Source: Salinimonas marina
GTDB taxonomy: Bacteria > Pseudomonadota > Gammaproteobacteria > Enterobacterales > Alteromonadaceae
Direction: 5' to 3'
NCBI RefSeq assembly: GCF_015644725.1
Contig: NZ_CP064795.1
Coordinates: forward strand, 1,424,501-1,488,500
Length of the DNA: 64,000 nucleotides
Shown: piece by piece, positions 1 to 10,381 of the stretch
Position numbering within the stretch: position 1 is the stretch's first letter
Layout: each line of letters opens with the position of its first letter
Notes under the pieces: generated by a model
Seen by the model: the letters and a program-made list of their open reading frames with translations, nothing else
Told to the model about the DNA's origin: nothing
The model's database searches: none
Made by a program: the position numbers and the translations under genes

Positions 1-1
1 A

Positions 2-679
2 CGTCCTCAGGTTGGGCGGGTAGTGGTCAGTTGCTTTGGCAGTAACATCGCCCGTTTAATTTCACTTGCCTATGTGGCGAAAAATACCAATCGCTATATG
101 GCGTTGTTCGGCCGCTCGTTACTTAATATGTACAGTATCGCCCGTAAAATGGGGCTCTGGCCTGACGATTTATCTCTGGTAGAGCCTTCACATCTTGGTT
201 ATTTGCCTCCTCACGAGGTGCTGGCCGTGGCTACCGGCAGTCAGGGCGAAGCAAGGGCCGCGCTGGGTCGTATCGCCAAAGACTCACATCCGCATTTGAC
301 GTTGGACAAAGGTGACATGGTCATTTTTTCCAGCATTATTATTCCGGGGAATGAGACGGCGGTGACCGGGCTGGTGCGTCAGTTTGAAGCGCAGGGGGTT
401 ACTACCCTGCTAAGTGAAAATAGTACTTTGCCAATCCATGCCAGTGGTCACCCGTGCGCCGAAGAGCTGGCATTGATGTATGAGTGGGTGCGACCGCAAA
501 TTGCCATTCCGGTGCATGGAGAGCCTGAACATCTTGAGGCGCATGCAATGGTAGCCAAAGCCACCGGTGTACGAAAGCGTCAGGTAGGCTTAAATGGAGA
601 TCTCTATCGTTTAGCGCCACTTCCCAGTATTCGTCGACAAGTGGTTAAAACCGGTCGGATTGCGCTTAGACGCGAGTAA
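2..679 (+). CDS. RNase J-like beta-CASP metallo-hydrolase, C-terminal part
   Basis: The reading frame is open from the left edge, so only the last 225 or so residues are present; the metal-binding HxHxDH motif of the beta-lactamase fold lies outside the window. What is visible fits the beta-CASP half of the RNase J / RNA-metabolising family: a segment with YMALFGRSLLNMYSIA, a conserved SSIIIPGNE strand, the histidine motif HASGHP and the PVHGEPEHL motif that supplies late metal ligands. Family members are 5'-3' exo- and endoribonucleases acting in the cytoplasm. The C-terminal extension of true RNase J that helps dimerise appears short or absent. Family assignment is strong; the exact substrate is inferred. 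A GTG at position 23 could look like a start but coding continues upstream of it. Confidence 0.85.
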   Translation, partial: RPQVGRVVVSCFGSNIARLISLAYVAKNTNRYMALFGRSLLNMYSIARKMGLWPDDLSLVEPSHLGYLPPHEVLAVATGSQGEARAALGRIAKDSHPHLTLDKGDMVIFSSIIIPGNETAVTGLVRQFEAQGVTTLLSENSTLPIHASGHPCAEELALMYEWVRPQIAIPVHGEPEHLEAHAMVAKATGVRKRQVGLNGDLYRLAPLPSIRRQVVKTGRIALRRE

Positions 680-982
680 CCCTATCTCTGTTACAAAGAG
701 TACCTAAAAAGACGCTACAAGCCTATGATTCTGCTGTATTTATGTTCAATAAGAGTATAAGCTGGTGGTTATATACCCTTGAAAAATGCAGTGCATCGGA
801 CCTTTCCCGCCGTGACTAATTTGAGTTCATAAGCCGTTTACTGTCGCTATAACCACCTTTTTATATGCGAACGCGCGCTTATTGTTCGCAAAGGTATAAA
901 AAATCAGACCGGGGGAAGGGATAGCAACTCGTCAGGCGATACTATTTTGGTATAGTAATCGATAGACTGATTAGAATAATAA
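680..982. other. Intergenic region without recognised feature
   Basis: About 300 bases of AT-rich DNA between the RNase J-like gene and the large signalling gene. It must hold the promoter of the downstream gene, but I see no convincing -35/-10 pair, no terminator hairpin with a T tract and no credible short gene. Confidence 0.5.
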
Positions 983-3900
983 ATGGACAGTTACTCGGTG
1001 AAAACGGTATTTGACCTCTTCAGGTTTTTGCAAGTTGCAGTACGTGCTTTGCGAGGCCCTAAAACCAGCCAGAACCTACTTCTCATCTGGCTCGGATTTA
1101 GTCTATACCTGTCGACGGGCGCAATTGCCGCTCCCGTACTCTCTGAACCTCAGTTTAAACGTTTATCTACGCATCAGGGCCTGACTCAGGACACTATTCT
1201 GGATATCCTGATTGATAACGACGGCTTTGTCTGGTTTGCTACTGAAGGCGGACTTGGCCGGTGGGATGGCTATAATTTTTTAACCATCAAGGGTCCCAAT
1301 GATGTTTTTGTCAACGCCAGTATTGAAAAGCTGTTCCTGGACTCTGCTCAAAAACTTTGGATCAGTACCCTGTCATCGGGTGTATATACACTGGATCTCC
1401 ACACTCAGGCCATAAACCGTATTATCGATCGACAAGCCCGTTCTGAGACTTCGTGGAGTCAGACGGGGCGCGCATTCATTGAAGACAGCAACAGTAATAT
1501 TTATGTGGCGCTGGACCATGAGGTGGTCTTTATTAGCGCCCGGGATAACAAACCAAAAACTCTGGCGGTGCTGCCACAGCCTCTTCGCGATAAGGATAAC
1601 CTGATACGCGATATCTGGTTAACAGACAAGTATCTGTATATCGCCAGCTCCAGCGGCTTATTTGCAAAGCGCCGGGATATGCCCCAGGCCCCCTTATTGC
1701 CAATTGAGTATTTACCTTTGGCTGAGCGCAATATCAGCAATCTGAACAGTAAATTTTTGTGGCTGGATAGGCAACAGCGGTTCTGGGTGGCCACCGTGCA
1801 GGGCGTATTCGCGATACCCCTGCCAGATTTAGAGGCGGCCCTTGATAAAAATACCCAGGCCCGATTTACTGCTGTGGATGAAACCCTCAATGTTTGGGAA
1901 GTGGTGCAAAAAGAAGACGACAGCTTCTGGCTGGCGTCGTCTTCAGGGCTTTATTCGTTAAAACAAAATGCCTCAGGGACCTGGCAAAAGATTCATATTT
2001 TGCAGCCCGATGCCGGTGATGTAGAACTGGCCAAGAAAACCATACGGACGCTGGCCCAGGATAAAGGCGGAAATCTGTGGTTGGGCACCGAACTTGGTGG
2101 TGCCCTGTTTTGGTCGCCCGAAACCTTAACCATCAACACCATACAAAATCATCTTAATCGTGAAACGGATGTGTTAAGCGACAACACCGTATGGAGTTTT
2201 CATCAGTCAGATGCAAACACCCTGTGGGTGGGCACCGCCAATGGCCTGACCCGCCTGGCGCTGGATACCATGAAAAGTGATTTTTTTCTGCAATCTGGCG
2301 ATAGTTATAGCAATATTGAAAGTGAAATTACTGACATTGTTCCCGCCCCCGATGGCAAATTGTTTTTACGTACTTTCGAAGGTATTCGCCTTTTTGATCC
2401 TGCTGCCAATACCTTAAGCTTTCTTCCCACTAACCGGGCCGAAGATGACGCAGTAGTCAAAGCGGGGACCTATAGCATGAGCCTGGGACCTGATGGATGG
2501 CTGTACATTATGGGTCACAGTTTTTTTCGTTATAACCCGAAAAGTTATGAACTTGAACCGCTACCATTTGCAGAGCAGGGGGTTTCCACCCAAACAGCGA
2601 TCGGCTTTTTAGGGTTTTCGGAAAAGCTAGGCAATCAAATGTTGTTTGCCACCAGTGATGCTCTATGGCTTTTGGACACCCACAGTTTACAGAGCCAGAT
2701 TCTGTATAAATACCAGGCATTGGAAAAGAATAATTCGGTAGCCATTTCGTCCTGGGGTATTGATGATTTCAATACGCTATGGCTGGGCTTTCCGCGCTTT
2801 GGGTTAATTGGCATCGATCTTCAAAGCCGTGAAGTTACCCATCGTTTTAATAGTGACAATGTGTTGAATACCAATGTGGTGTATGGGGTAACACTTGATA
2901 AGGCTAACAATATCTGGTTTAGCTCGCATCAGGGTGTATACCGGTTTTCGCCCCGTAATCAGCTCATCAAAAACTACAGTTACGGTAAAGAGCTGACGGT
3001 TTCCGAGTTCAACGATGGGGCGTCGGTGTTACTCGAAGACGGAAAAATTGCATTTGGTTCAACCCGCGGGGTGGTGATTTTTGACCCTATGTCGCTTATT
3101 AACAATCACGACCAGCCCAGAATCAAACAAAGCATGGCTATCACCGGGGTAGGATTGTCCTCGCGCGCGTTGACCCTGCCGTTAAATAATCTAAATGGCA
3201 GACATCTGGAGATGGCACATAATGACTTTGGGATTGTCATAAACTTTTCGTCAATGGTGTCAGACTCGGCCGGTCGGGAAAATTATCTGTATACCCTTAG
3301 CCGGGATCAGAATATCGTCAGTCAGGATGTGACCACTAACGGGGTGGCTTCTTTTGCTTTTCTGGCGCCGGGCAAATATCGCTTTGAGGTAAGACCTGCA
3401 ACCGCTCATTTTAGCTATGATATCACCCCGGCTTCTATCACCTTTACCATTGCTTACCCACCGTTTCGTTCTCCTTTTGCCTACGCCATGTATGCAATGG
3501 GCGCACTTATTTTATTATTCTTGTATTTTTCTCATCGGCAACAGCAACTTCGGCGGCAAGCCAGTACTGAGCGACAGTTACGGCTAATGGGTCAGGCGTT
3601 CAGGCAAACCCGGGACTGGGTGGTGGTCTTTGACCCCGATTCATCGCCCATCGCAGCTAATCCTGCTTTTTGTGCCATTTTTGGCCTGAATTCGAAAGCG
3701 AAGTTAAATCATCAGTGGGAGAAGTTACGGCTTAAACGGCCTGAGTTACCTCAAAAACTGCAGGCCCCGCTCAAGGCCTTGCAGCCTGGGGAGTTTTTAA
3801 AAGAAGAAACGCAACTGGCCGGGGTCAACGGTCAGCAATTTGATGTGTTAATCGACATTACTGCGGTAACAGCAGAAGAGCAGGCCGGGCAGGTGGACCA

Positions 3901-5275
3901 TTTCCTGGTGGTTATTTCGGATATCTCTGAACAAAAACGGGCGGAACGAAAGTTATTAAAACTGGCAAGCTTTGACAATCTTACCGGCCTGGTAAACCGC
4001 AGTTTGTTGTTAGACAGACTGGAGCACGCGCTGGCCCATGCGGCTAATCATCAATTGCAGGTCGCGGTACTGTTTGTGGACCTGGATCGCTTCAAGAGCA
4101 TAAACGATACGCTGGGCCATGATTACGGTGACAAACTGTTAAAAGTAATCGCCGGGCGGATGCAAAACCTGGCCAGTAAAGATGACACGGTGGCTCGTCT
4201 GGGTGGCGACGAATTTGTCATAGTGTTGGAAGATGTCGGCAGAACCCAGCATATCAACTCGTTTGTTGGAAAACTGATAGAGGCGGTAGAGACGCCAATC
4301 TCGCTAGGCGAAGAAATTATTAGCACATCCTGCAGTGTGGGCATTGCATTTTACCCTGAAGATGCCGGCGCCCCTTCGGAGTTGTTAAAGCAAGCCGACG
4401 TGGCGATGTACAGTGCCAAAAAAGATAAGGTTAACCGTTTTACCTACTACACCAGTGAGTTAAACGAACGTGCCCGGGAGCAGCTTAAACTTGAAAATCG
4501 GGTAAAACGCGCCTATCAGCAAAATGCTTTTGAAAACCATTATCAGCCGATTATGGATGCCCTTACCAGTAAACCTGAAGGCGTGGAATTATTGCTGCGG
4601 TGCAATATGGACGACGAGGCTCTGTACCCTGACCAGTTTATTCCGGTACTGGAGCAGTTAAGATATATTGTTGATGTTACCCGCCATGCGATTTCACGGG
4701 CGCTGGATGATGCGCAGCGTTGGCGTGCTTCAGGTTTTACCGGCTATGTCGCGATTAATATATCGGCGCTGCAATTCAGGGCCAACTTACACCTTGAGCT
4801 GTTGTGTGATGCCATGGCTGCCCGCGGGCTTCCCCGCTCAGCGCTGCGTTTCGAAATTACCGAAGGCGCGTTGATGGAAGACTCTAGCCGGGTGGTGGAA
4901 CAGCTTAAAACCTTTCAAAATGCAGGGTTCAAGCTGGCCTTAGATGATTTTGGCACAGGGTACTCTTCGCTAAGTTATCTCAGGCGGTTTCCATTAGATG
5001 TACTAAAAATCGATCGTAGTTTTATCATGGCGCTGGGGCAAAATGCTCAGGCGGATGCGCTGGTCGAAACCAGTATTAAACTGGCACAGACGTTTAATAT
5101 GGAGTGCGTGGCAGAGGGTGTTGAAGAGCCGGGGCAGGCCGGACGGCTGACTCAGATGGGCTGCCACATTCAGCAGGGCTATTTGTACGCGAAAGCCATG
5201 CCGGCGCATGAGATAGATACGCTGTTCGAGCGCCACTTCTCATCGCCGGACTCCACAGGCGCTAAGCCGGTTTGA
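983..5275 (+). CDS. Propeller sensor with PAS, GGDEF and EAL domains (cyclic-di-GMP signalling)
   Basis: This 1430-residue protein starts with a hydrophobic export segment near residues 30-50, followed by a long periplasmic region rich in two-component-regulator propeller repeats (W-x-G/A-T-x-x-G-L patterns such as FVWFATEGGLGRWDG and LWVGTANGLTRL). A Y_Y_Y-type domain comes next (about 745-825), then one membrane segment near 833-852, a PAS domain (about 865-980), a GGDEF domain with the intact motif GGDEF at 1074-1078, and an EAL domain. The EAL signature reads ELLLR from Glu1202, so the second residue is changed but the catalytic Glu stays. The DDFGTGYSSL, NISALQF, FEITE and VAEGVE motifs are all present, so both synthase and phosphodiesterase activities are possible. 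Its ligand is unknown. The gene ends inside the 3' end of the opposite-strand gene (14-base overlap). Confidence 0.93.
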   Translation: MDSYSVKTVFDLFRFLQVAVRALRGPKTSQNLLLIWLGFSLYLSTGAIAAPVLSEPQFKRLSTHQGLTQDTILDILIDNDGFVWFATEGGLGRWDGYNFLTIKGPNDVFVNASIEKLFLDSAQKLWISTLSSGVYTLDLHTQAINRIIDRQARSETSWSQTGRAFIEDSNSNIYVALDHEVVFISARDNKPKTLAVLPQPLRDKDNLIRDIWLTDKYLYIASSSGLFAKRRDMPQAPLLPIEYLPLAERNISNLNSKFLWLDRQQRFWVATVQGVFAIPLPDLEAALDKNTQARFTAVDETLNVWEVVQKEDDSFWLASSSGLYSLKQNASGTWQKIHILQPDAGDVELAKKTIRTLAQDKGGNLWLGTELGGALFWSPETLTINTIQNHLNRETDVLSDNTVWSFHQSDANTLWVGTANGLTRLALDTMKSDFFLQSGDSYSNIESEITDIVPAPDGKLFLRTFEGIRLFDPAANTLSFLPTNRAEDDAVVKAGTYSMSLGPDGWLYIMGHSFFRYNPKSYELEPLPFAEQGVSTQTAIGFLGFSEKLGNQMLFATSDALWLLDTHSLQSQILYKYQALEKNNSVAISSWGIDDFNTLWLGFPRFGLIGIDLQSREVTHRFNSDNVLNTNVVYGVTLDKANNIWFSSHQGVYRFSPRNQLIKNYSYGKELTVSEFNDGASVLLEDGKIAFGSTRGVVIFDPMSLINNHDQPRIKQSMAITGVGLSSRALTLPLNNLNGRHLEMAHNDFGIVINFSSMVSDSAGRENYLYTLSRDQNIVSQDVTTNGVASFAFLAPGKYRFEVRPATAHFSYDITPASITFTIAYPPFRSPFAYAMYAMGALILLFLYFSHRQQQLRRQASTERQLRLMGQAFRQTRDWVVVFDPDSSPIAANPAFCAIFGLNSKAKLNHQWEKLRLKRPELPQKLQAPLKALQPGEFLKEETQLAGVNGQQFDVLIDITAVTAEEQAGQVDHFLVVISDISEQKRAERKLLKLASFDNLTGLVNRSLLLDRLEHALAHAANHQLQVAVLFVDLDRFKSINDTLGHDYGDKLLKVIAGRMQNLASKDDTVARLGGDEFVIVLEDVGRTQHINSFVGKLIEAVETPISLGEEIISTSCSVGIAFYPEDAGAPSELLKQADVAMYSAKKDKVNRFTYYTSELNERAREQLKLENRVKRAYQQNAFENHYQPIMDALTSKPEGVELLLRCNMDDEALYPDQFIPVLEQLRYIVDVTRHAISRALDDAQRWRASGFTGYVAINISALQFRANLHLELLCDAMAARGLPRSALRFEITEGALMEDSSRVVEQLKTFQNAGFKLALDDFGTGYSSLSYLRRFPLDVLKIDRSFIMALGQNAQADALVETSIKLAQTFNMECVAEGVEEPGQAGRLTQMGCHIQQGYLYAKAMPAHEIDTLFERHFSSPDSTGAKPV

Positions 5276-7508
5276 TGGTTAGCGGGATGGGCAATTCATG
5301 AAAGCGCTGCCCGGTAGCGGCAAACAAGGCATTAGCCAGGGCTGGCGCGAAAGGTGGAGTGGGGGGCTCACCGACACCGCCGGGCGCCGCTTCACTTTGA
5401 ATAATCTGTATATCGAATTCCGCCGGCGCATGCTGAATTCTGGCCACCTGATAGTTGTGGAAATTTGATTGCTCAATTTTTCCATCCTGGGCGGTGATTT
5501 CTCCGATGGCGCAACTTAGCCCATAAATGGAGCCGCCTTCGCACTGTGCTTTAACATGCTCAGGATTAACCACGGTACCGGCATCAATACACACATAAGC
5601 TTTGGGGATGCGCCACTTTCCGGACTCGTCTACGGTGACCTCAACAATGGTGGCCACGTAGCTCAAAAAAGAGCGATGCGCCGCTAACCCCAAAAAGCGT
5701 TTGTCTTTGTGCCGGTTATCCCAATCGGCGGCTGCAGTGACCTTATCAATCACCGCATGTAAACGTTGGGTGTCTATAGGGTATTTATCTAATGGATCCC
5801 CATAATTGTCATATTCGGCGCCTTCTGCGGCCAAATCAATATGCCTTGGCTTACCAATGAGCTGCTTCAGATGTTCTTTCGGATCCTGATTGGCCGCCGA
5901 AGCCAGTTCATCGGCAAAGGTGTGAATAGCATAGGCATGATAAACATTGGCCACCGAACGTAACCAGCCTATTCGAACATGGTTATCGGCTTTGCCTTTT
6001 TCCAGCTGTATATTGGGAACATCGAAAGGGTTATCGATAAAGCCAAGACGTAACTCGCCGGCACTGGGCGTATTTGCTCCTTTGGCAAAAGTTGAGCTGA
6101 TGGTAGGGAAAACCGTATTGTGATGCCAGGCGATGGTTTTGCCGTTTTCATCCAGACCGGCTTCGATATGCTGGGCACTGACGGTATGATAAAACCCGTG
6201 CTGAACATCATCTTCACGACGCCAGATAACTTTGACCGGGCGTCCAGCCTGCTTGGCCAGCAACGCTGCCTCTGCGGCAAAATCCGGCTTGGATTTACGT
6301 CCGAACCCACCTCCTAGTAAGGTTACGTGAATAATCACTTTTTCTTTGGGCACGCCCAATACCTGGGCTACCAAATCCTGTGCAGCCTGAGGGTTTTGGG
6401 TACTGGTCCACACTTCCACTTTATCATCGGTAACCCTGGCAGCGGCCGCAGGTGGCTCCATTGGCGCCTGAGATAACAGGGGGGCGTAATAGGTTGCAGA
6501 GAGGCGCTTATGGGCAGTTTCCAGCGCTTTAGGCGCGTCGCCTTTTTGACGAACCACTTCGCCTTTAGCCTTGGCGGTCTTCATCAACTCTGCTTTTTCC
6601 TGGCTTGACTGATACTGACTATGTTCGTTTGAAGACCATTTTATATCCAGCGCTTTCACCCCTTCCATCGCTGCCCAGGTGTTGGTGGCCAGAACCGCGA
6701 CCCCGCCCAGTGGCAAGAAGTTTGCCGGGGCACTGGCTGTTTTAAGGGTAATAACATCGACTACCTGCTTCATCGCGCGGGTTTTTTTATCATCGATATT
6801 CTTTGGTTCGGTAAACATCACGGGCGGCCGCTGGATTACCGCAATAAGCATATCCTTCAGGTCTACATCCTGGCCAAACACCGTATCGCCGCTAATGATT
6901 TTGTGCATATCAATACTGCGCACGCCCTTACCGACATACTGCCAGTCACTTCTTGCTTTCGGGGTGACTGCCGTTTCTTCTGGCACGGGCAAGGTGGCCG
7001 CCACGCTCACCAGTTGTGAAAAATCAACTTGTTTACCCGATGCGGCATGCACCACCTTGTGATCTTTTAAGCTACATTCTTCCGGCTTTACCTTCCAGCC
7101 TTTAGCCGCGGCCTGGCGCAGCATATGCGCCGCAGTGGCGCCGGCCAGTTGCAAGCGTTCCAGATTACGGCGGATACTGCGAGAACCATCGGTATTTTGA
7201 TCGCCATATTTCTCATCCCCGGGGGCTTGTTCGGTTCGCACCCGGTGCCAGTCAGCACTGAGCTCATCGGCGATGATCTGAGTAATAGAGGTTCTGATTT
7301 GCTGACCCATTTCTGAACGATGGCATGTTACTACCAGGGTGCCGTCAGCTTCGATGGCCACGAAAACATTCGGGGTAAGTTGCTCGGTCAGCTGAGGCTC
7401 ATTGGCCAGCGCCAGGCTCTTAGGCGCCAGACTTACGCCCAGAGCAAAGCCACCGCCAAGGGAAACATTTTTTAAAAACGCGCGACGCGATAAGCTTGGA
7501 GTATTCAT
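5262..7508 (-). CDS. Molybdopterin-binding large subunit of an aldehyde/isoquinoline-type oxidoreductase
   Basis: A 748-residue member of the xanthine-dehydrogenase superfamily, IorB type. The N terminus carries a twin-arginine signal (SRRAFLK at residues 7-13 followed by a hydrophobic stretch and an Ala-rich cleavage region), so the folded cofactor-loaded enzyme is probably exported to the periplasm. A glycine-rich cofactor loop GGGFGRK and the catalytic-glutamate motif GGVGEP (Glu714) are visible. It is encoded directly after the 2Fe-2S subunit with an ATGA overlap, forming a two-gene unit. Such enzymes hydroxylate aldehydes or N-heterocycles and pass electrons through the small subunit to a cytochrome or another acceptor; the substrate cannot be read from the sequence. 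The cofactor supply genes lie about 19 kb away in the same window. Confidence 0.92.
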   Translation of the reverse strand: MNTPSLSRRAFLKNVSLGGGFALGVSLAPKSLALANEPQLTEQLTPNVFVAIEADGTLVVTCHRSEMGQQIRTSITQIIADELSADWHRVRTEQAPGDEKYGDQNTDGSRSIRRNLERLQLAGATAAHMLRQAAAKGWKVKPEECSLKDHKVVHAASGKQVDFSQLVSVAATLPVPEETAVTPKARSDWQYVGKGVRSIDMHKIISGDTVFGQDVDLKDMLIAVIQRPPVMFTEPKNIDDKKTRAMKQVVDVITLKTASAPANFLPLGGVAVLATNTWAAMEGVKALDIKWSSNEHSQYQSSQEKAELMKTAKAKGEVVRQKGDAPKALETAHKRLSATYYAPLLSQAPMEPPAAAARVTDDKVEVWTSTQNPQAAQDLVAQVLGVPKEKVIIHVTLLGGGFGRKSKPDFAAEAALLAKQAGRPVKVIWRREDDVQHGFYHTVSAQHIEAGLDENGKTIAWHHNTVFPTISSTFAKGANTPSAGELRLGFIDNPFDVPNIQLEKGKADNHVRIGWLRSVANVYHAYAIHTFADELASAANQDPKEHLKQLIGKPRHIDLAAEGAEYDNYGDPLDKYPIDTQRLHAVIDKVTAAADWDNRHKDKRFLGLAAHRSFLSYVATIVEVTVDESGKWRIPKAYVCIDAGTVVNPEHVKAQCEGGSIYGLSCAIGEITAQDGKIEQSNFHNYQVARIQHAPAEFDIQIIQSEAAPGGVGEPPTPPFAPALANALFAATGQRFHELPIPLTIKPA

Positions 7509-7963
7509 GCTTTGTCACCCCCGGCAACCTGTTTGATGGCTTTTTTGATGCGTGGATAAGTACCGCAACGACAAATATTGCCCGACATCGCCTGGTCTAT
7601 TTCTTTATCATCAGGGGTGGGCGTAGAGGCGAGTAAAGACGCCGCCTGCATTATCTGACCACTTTGGCAGTAGCCGCATTGAGGCACATCGTTCTCGGCC
7701 CAGGCAATTTGCAACGGATGCTCATGATTTTTATCCAAACCCTCTATGGTGGTGACGGTTTTGTCTTTGACCGCAGCCATAGGCAGGCGGCAGGAGCGGG
7801 TGGCATTTCCATCTACATGCACAGTGCAGGCGCCGCACAAGGCCATACCGCATCCGTATTTAGTACCTTTCATGGCCAGCTCATCACGCAAATACCACAG
7901 CAGCGGCATTTGTGGGTCACCATCGAATTCATGAGTTTGGTTATTGATTTTCAGGGTAATCAT
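7505..7963 (-). CDS. 2Fe-2S small subunit of the molybdenum hydroxylase
   Basis: A 152-residue IorA/CoxS-type ferredoxin-like protein. The N-terminal plant-type cluster is bound by Cys38, Cys43, Cys46 and Cys58 (pattern CGMALCGAC then SC) and the C-terminal four-helix cluster by Cys96, Cys99, Cys131 and Cys133 (CGYC and CRC). All eight cysteines are present, so the subunit should be functional. It is the first gene of a two-gene unit and its TGA stop overlaps the ATG of the large subunit. It lacks its own signal peptide; the known behaviour of this family is hitch-hiking export with the Tat-tagged large subunit. Length is normal for the family (about 150-160 residues). Confidence 0.95.
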   Translation of the reverse strand: MITLKINNQTHEFDGDPQMPLLWYLRDELAMKGTKYGCGMALCGACTVHVDGNATRSCRLPMAAVKDKTVTTIEGLDKNHEHPLQIAWAENDVPQCGYCQSGQIMQAASLLASTPTPDDKEIDQAMSGNICRCGTYPRIKKAIKQVAGGDKA

Positions 7964-8141
7964 GGGGAAGTTCCGTCAATTGTTTAGGTTAGAGCACCAT
8001 GCTTTTATAGCCGAGTCAACCAACAATAGACCACAAGTGGCGGTATTGTCATTAGTGTCGACAGCTGGATATATAGCCGCCATGAGTCACCAGGGCAGGT
8101 GAAGGGTGGGGGATTAAAATATGCCGGATAACGGGTGGGTG

Positions 8142-8187
8142 TCCGGTAAGCTTTGCTTCCGGTAAGCTTTGGGCGGTAAGTTTTATT
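8142..8187. repeat. Short tandem repeat, 16-base period
   Basis: The 14-mer TCCGGTAAGCTTTG occurs at 8142-8155 and again at 8158-8171, followed by a partial third copy (CGGTAAGTTTT). It lies in the noncoding gap between the 2Fe-2S gene and the acyl-CoA ligase gene. The 65-codon open frame that crosses this area shows no protein-like features and was not called. Confidence 0.7.
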
Positions 8188-8335
8188 CAGGCAAACGACG
8201 CATTAGTTCTTATTCCCACCCTCCGGGCCGCGCAAACATAAAGCCGTTGAATCCGGCTACGTGCCCTGGACCAATGCAGATGCTTAACAGTGAAATGGCT
8301 GTATTGATAGAGTGTGTGTCCAATTTGTTAAGAAA

Positions 8336-8549
8336 GTGGCTGTCCATAAAGTATCACATGAGGTGATCGATAAGGAGGTCTGCAGTAAATGGCCTGGTGG
8401 ATGAGCAGAAAAACATAAACAAATGCAGGCGACAGATAAATAAAATTTCTGTGTAAAACTATCTGAAGACAGCGCGAGTACGGTAAGACGCTATCTTTAA
8501 TCAATAAAAGAAGGCCACGTGAAACACTAAAAACTTATTGGACAGCCAC
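8336..8549. mobile_element. MITE-like or REP-pair element bounded by inverted GTGGCTGTCC ends
   Basis: GTGGCTGTCCATAAAGT begins at 8336, and the reverse complement of the right end, finishing at 8549, reads GTGGCTGTCCAATAAGT. The two ends match at 15 of 17 positions, including 11 identical outer bases. The roughly 190-base interior has no credible gene. The same motif recurs near the RAYT transposase gene at 10.9 kb and in the array at 31.3-31.8 kb, so I interpret this as a nonautonomous element or a REP-type palindromic pair. A flanking target duplication was not evident. Confidence 0.5.
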
Positions 8550-8672
8550 ATCTATACGTGTGGCTTATCGCGCTGTATGAAAAGTAATTATGCGAATATG
8601 CTTGTAGCATAAAACCGGCTTATTATATATTTGTGAACAATGTGTTAAACCTGAAGCGCAAAGGAAGAAACT

Positions 8673-10343
8673 ATGCCGCTGGATTTTACTGCCACAGAGG
8701 TATCGGCTGTTACAAAAACGCCTCTGAGTATGTTGTACAAATGGGAACAGGAGCGTGCCGACGAGCCGTTTTTACACCAGCCGCGAGAAGGAAAGCTACA
8801 AACTTATAGCTGGGCTGAGGTAGGTAACCAGGCTCGCCGGGTGGCGACTCGTTTACAACAAATGGATTTAGAGCCCGGTAGTCGTATCGCCATCTTTGCG
8901 AAAAATTGTGCGGAGTGGTTTATCACAGACCTGGGCATCATGCTGGCTGGCTATGTGTCGGTCCCGATATTTGGGTCTGCCGGAGAAAGCACGATTCAGT
9001 ACGTTGTGAAACATGCTGACGTAAAGCTGATGTTTATCGGGAAACTGGATAATTCGGAAGCACAGCTTGCTGCAATTCCAGACGCTTGCCCTACCGTGCG
9101 CTTCCCATACCCGGGGATTTCGAAAGGACAGGACTGGCAAGAGTTTCTCGACTGCGAACCTTTAGAGGATAATCCTGAGCCTCATGTAGATACTGTGATG
9201 ACCATAATCTACACCTCAGGCAGCACAGGTCAGCCTAAAGGGGTGGTGCACACCTACCAAACTGCCTGCTGGGCGGCGCAAAATTCGTTATCATCTTTAA
9301 CGATGAGCGCAAAAGATCGTTTGTTGAGTTACCTGCCTTTAGCTCATATCACAGAACGGGTGCTGGTGGAGCTGGCTTCCTTTTATGGTGGACCACAAAT
9401 TTTCTTCGTTGAATCACTCGATACATTTCAACGTGATGTACATGCTTGTCAGCCAACATTGTTTATATCTGTGCCACGTTTATGGACTAAGTTTCAGATG
9501 GGCGTGCTGGCCAAAATGCCTCAGAAAAAGCTCGACTTTCTACTAAGAATACCCATCATAAAAAATATAATTTCTCGCAAGATACGCCAGGGCCTGGGGC
9601 TGGACAAAGCCCGGTTCTGGGCAAGCGGTTCGGCGCCGCTTGCGCCCTCGATCATTCGCTGGTTTCACAAAATCGGCATTGATATATCAGAAGGCTGGGG
9701 CATGACTGAAAATAGTGCGTATGGCAGTGCCAGTGTTCCATTCAGAGAAGATAAAATCGGCTGCATTGGCAAAGCCTACCAGGGAGTGGACATTCGCTTA
9801 TCCACCGAGGGAGAAATCCAGGTTAAGTCACCTTGCAATATGGTGGAATATTATCTGGAACCAGAGAAAACGGTTGAAGCCTTCACCACCGATGGATTTT
9901 TAAAAACAGGTGACAAAGGTGAAATGGACGACGAAGGCTATATCCGCATTACCGGCCGGCTTAAAGATATATTCAAAACAGCTAAAGGAAAGTATGTTAC
10001 GCCGTCGCCTATTGAGGCTGCGCTAATGGTCAACTCATTAATAGAACAGGTTTGTGTGACCGGAACCAATTTGCCACAACCTGTGGGGTTGCTGGTATTA
10101 AGTGAGCCGGCTAAGCAATACGGTAAGGCGGAAATCAGTCAAAAACTGGAGAAAACCTTCGATAAAGTGAACAGCAAGCTCGAAAGTCATCAAAAGCTAG
10201 ATCATTTAATAGTGGTAGATGAACCCTGGACCATTGAAAACGGGCTGCTGACGCCAACACTAAAAGTCAAACGTCATGTGCTGGAAGCGCATTATGATGA
10301 AATGATTCACGCTTCCTATCACGATAAGATTGTATTTGTGTAA
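8673..10343 (+). CDS. AMP-dependent acyl-CoA synthetase (long-chain fatty acid type)
   Basis: A 556-residue ANL-superfamily adenylating enzyme. The phosphate-binding motif IYTSGSTGQPKGVV lies at about residues 178-191, the ATP-binding EGWGMTE motif near 335, and the hinge/adenylate motif (TGDKGEMDDEGYIRITGRLKDIFKTAKGKY region) at about 410-440. The alanine- and proline-rich FWASGSAPL motif also fits long-chain acyl-CoA ligases. It would activate a fatty or other carboxylic acid to an acyl-CoA using ATP and coenzyme A. An AAGGAAGA ribosome-binding site sits about 7 bases before the ATG. The gene stands alone between two noncoding, repeat-bearing gaps and is followed by a long hairpin. Chain length preference cannot be judged. 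Confidence 0.92.
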   Translation: MPLDFTATEVSAVTKTPLSMLYKWEQERADEPFLHQPREGKLQTYSWAEVGNQARRVATRLQQMDLEPGSRIAIFAKNCAEWFITDLGIMLAGYVSVPIFGSAGESTIQYVVKHADVKLMFIGKLDNSEAQLAAIPDACPTVRFPYPGISKGQDWQEFLDCEPLEDNPEPHVDTVMTIIYTSGSTGQPKGVVHTYQTACWAAQNSLSSLTMSAKDRLLSYLPLAHITERVLVELASFYGGPQIFFVESLDTFQRDVHACQPTLFISVPRLWTKFQMGVLAKMPQKKLDFLLRIPIIKNIISRKIRQGLGLDKARFWASGSAPLAPSIIRWFHKIGIDISEGWGMTENSAYGSASVPFREDKIGCIGKAYQGVDIRLSTEGEIQVKSPCNMVEYYLEPEKTVEAFTTDGFLKTGDKGEMDDEGYIRITGRLKDIFKTAKGKYVTPSPIEAALMVNSLIEQVCVTGTNLPQPVGLLVLSEPAKQYGKAEISQKLEKTFDKVNSKLESHQKLDHLIVVDEPWTIENGLLTPTLKVKRHVLEAHYDEMIHASYHDKIVFV

Positions 10344-10349
10344 CAGACC

Positions 10350-10381
10350 TGTGCTGTTAGCAGATATTTGCTGACAGCACA
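10350..10381 (+). terminator. Long hairpin after the acyl-CoA ligase gene
   Basis: The 32 bases from TGTGCTGTTAGCAG to ACAGCACA form a near-complete palindrome with only G-T wobble mismatches and a short AT loop, seven bases after the stop codon. There is no T tract, so it may be an RNA-stabilising or Rho-assisted 3' structure rather than a simple intrinsic terminator. Confidence 0.6.
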
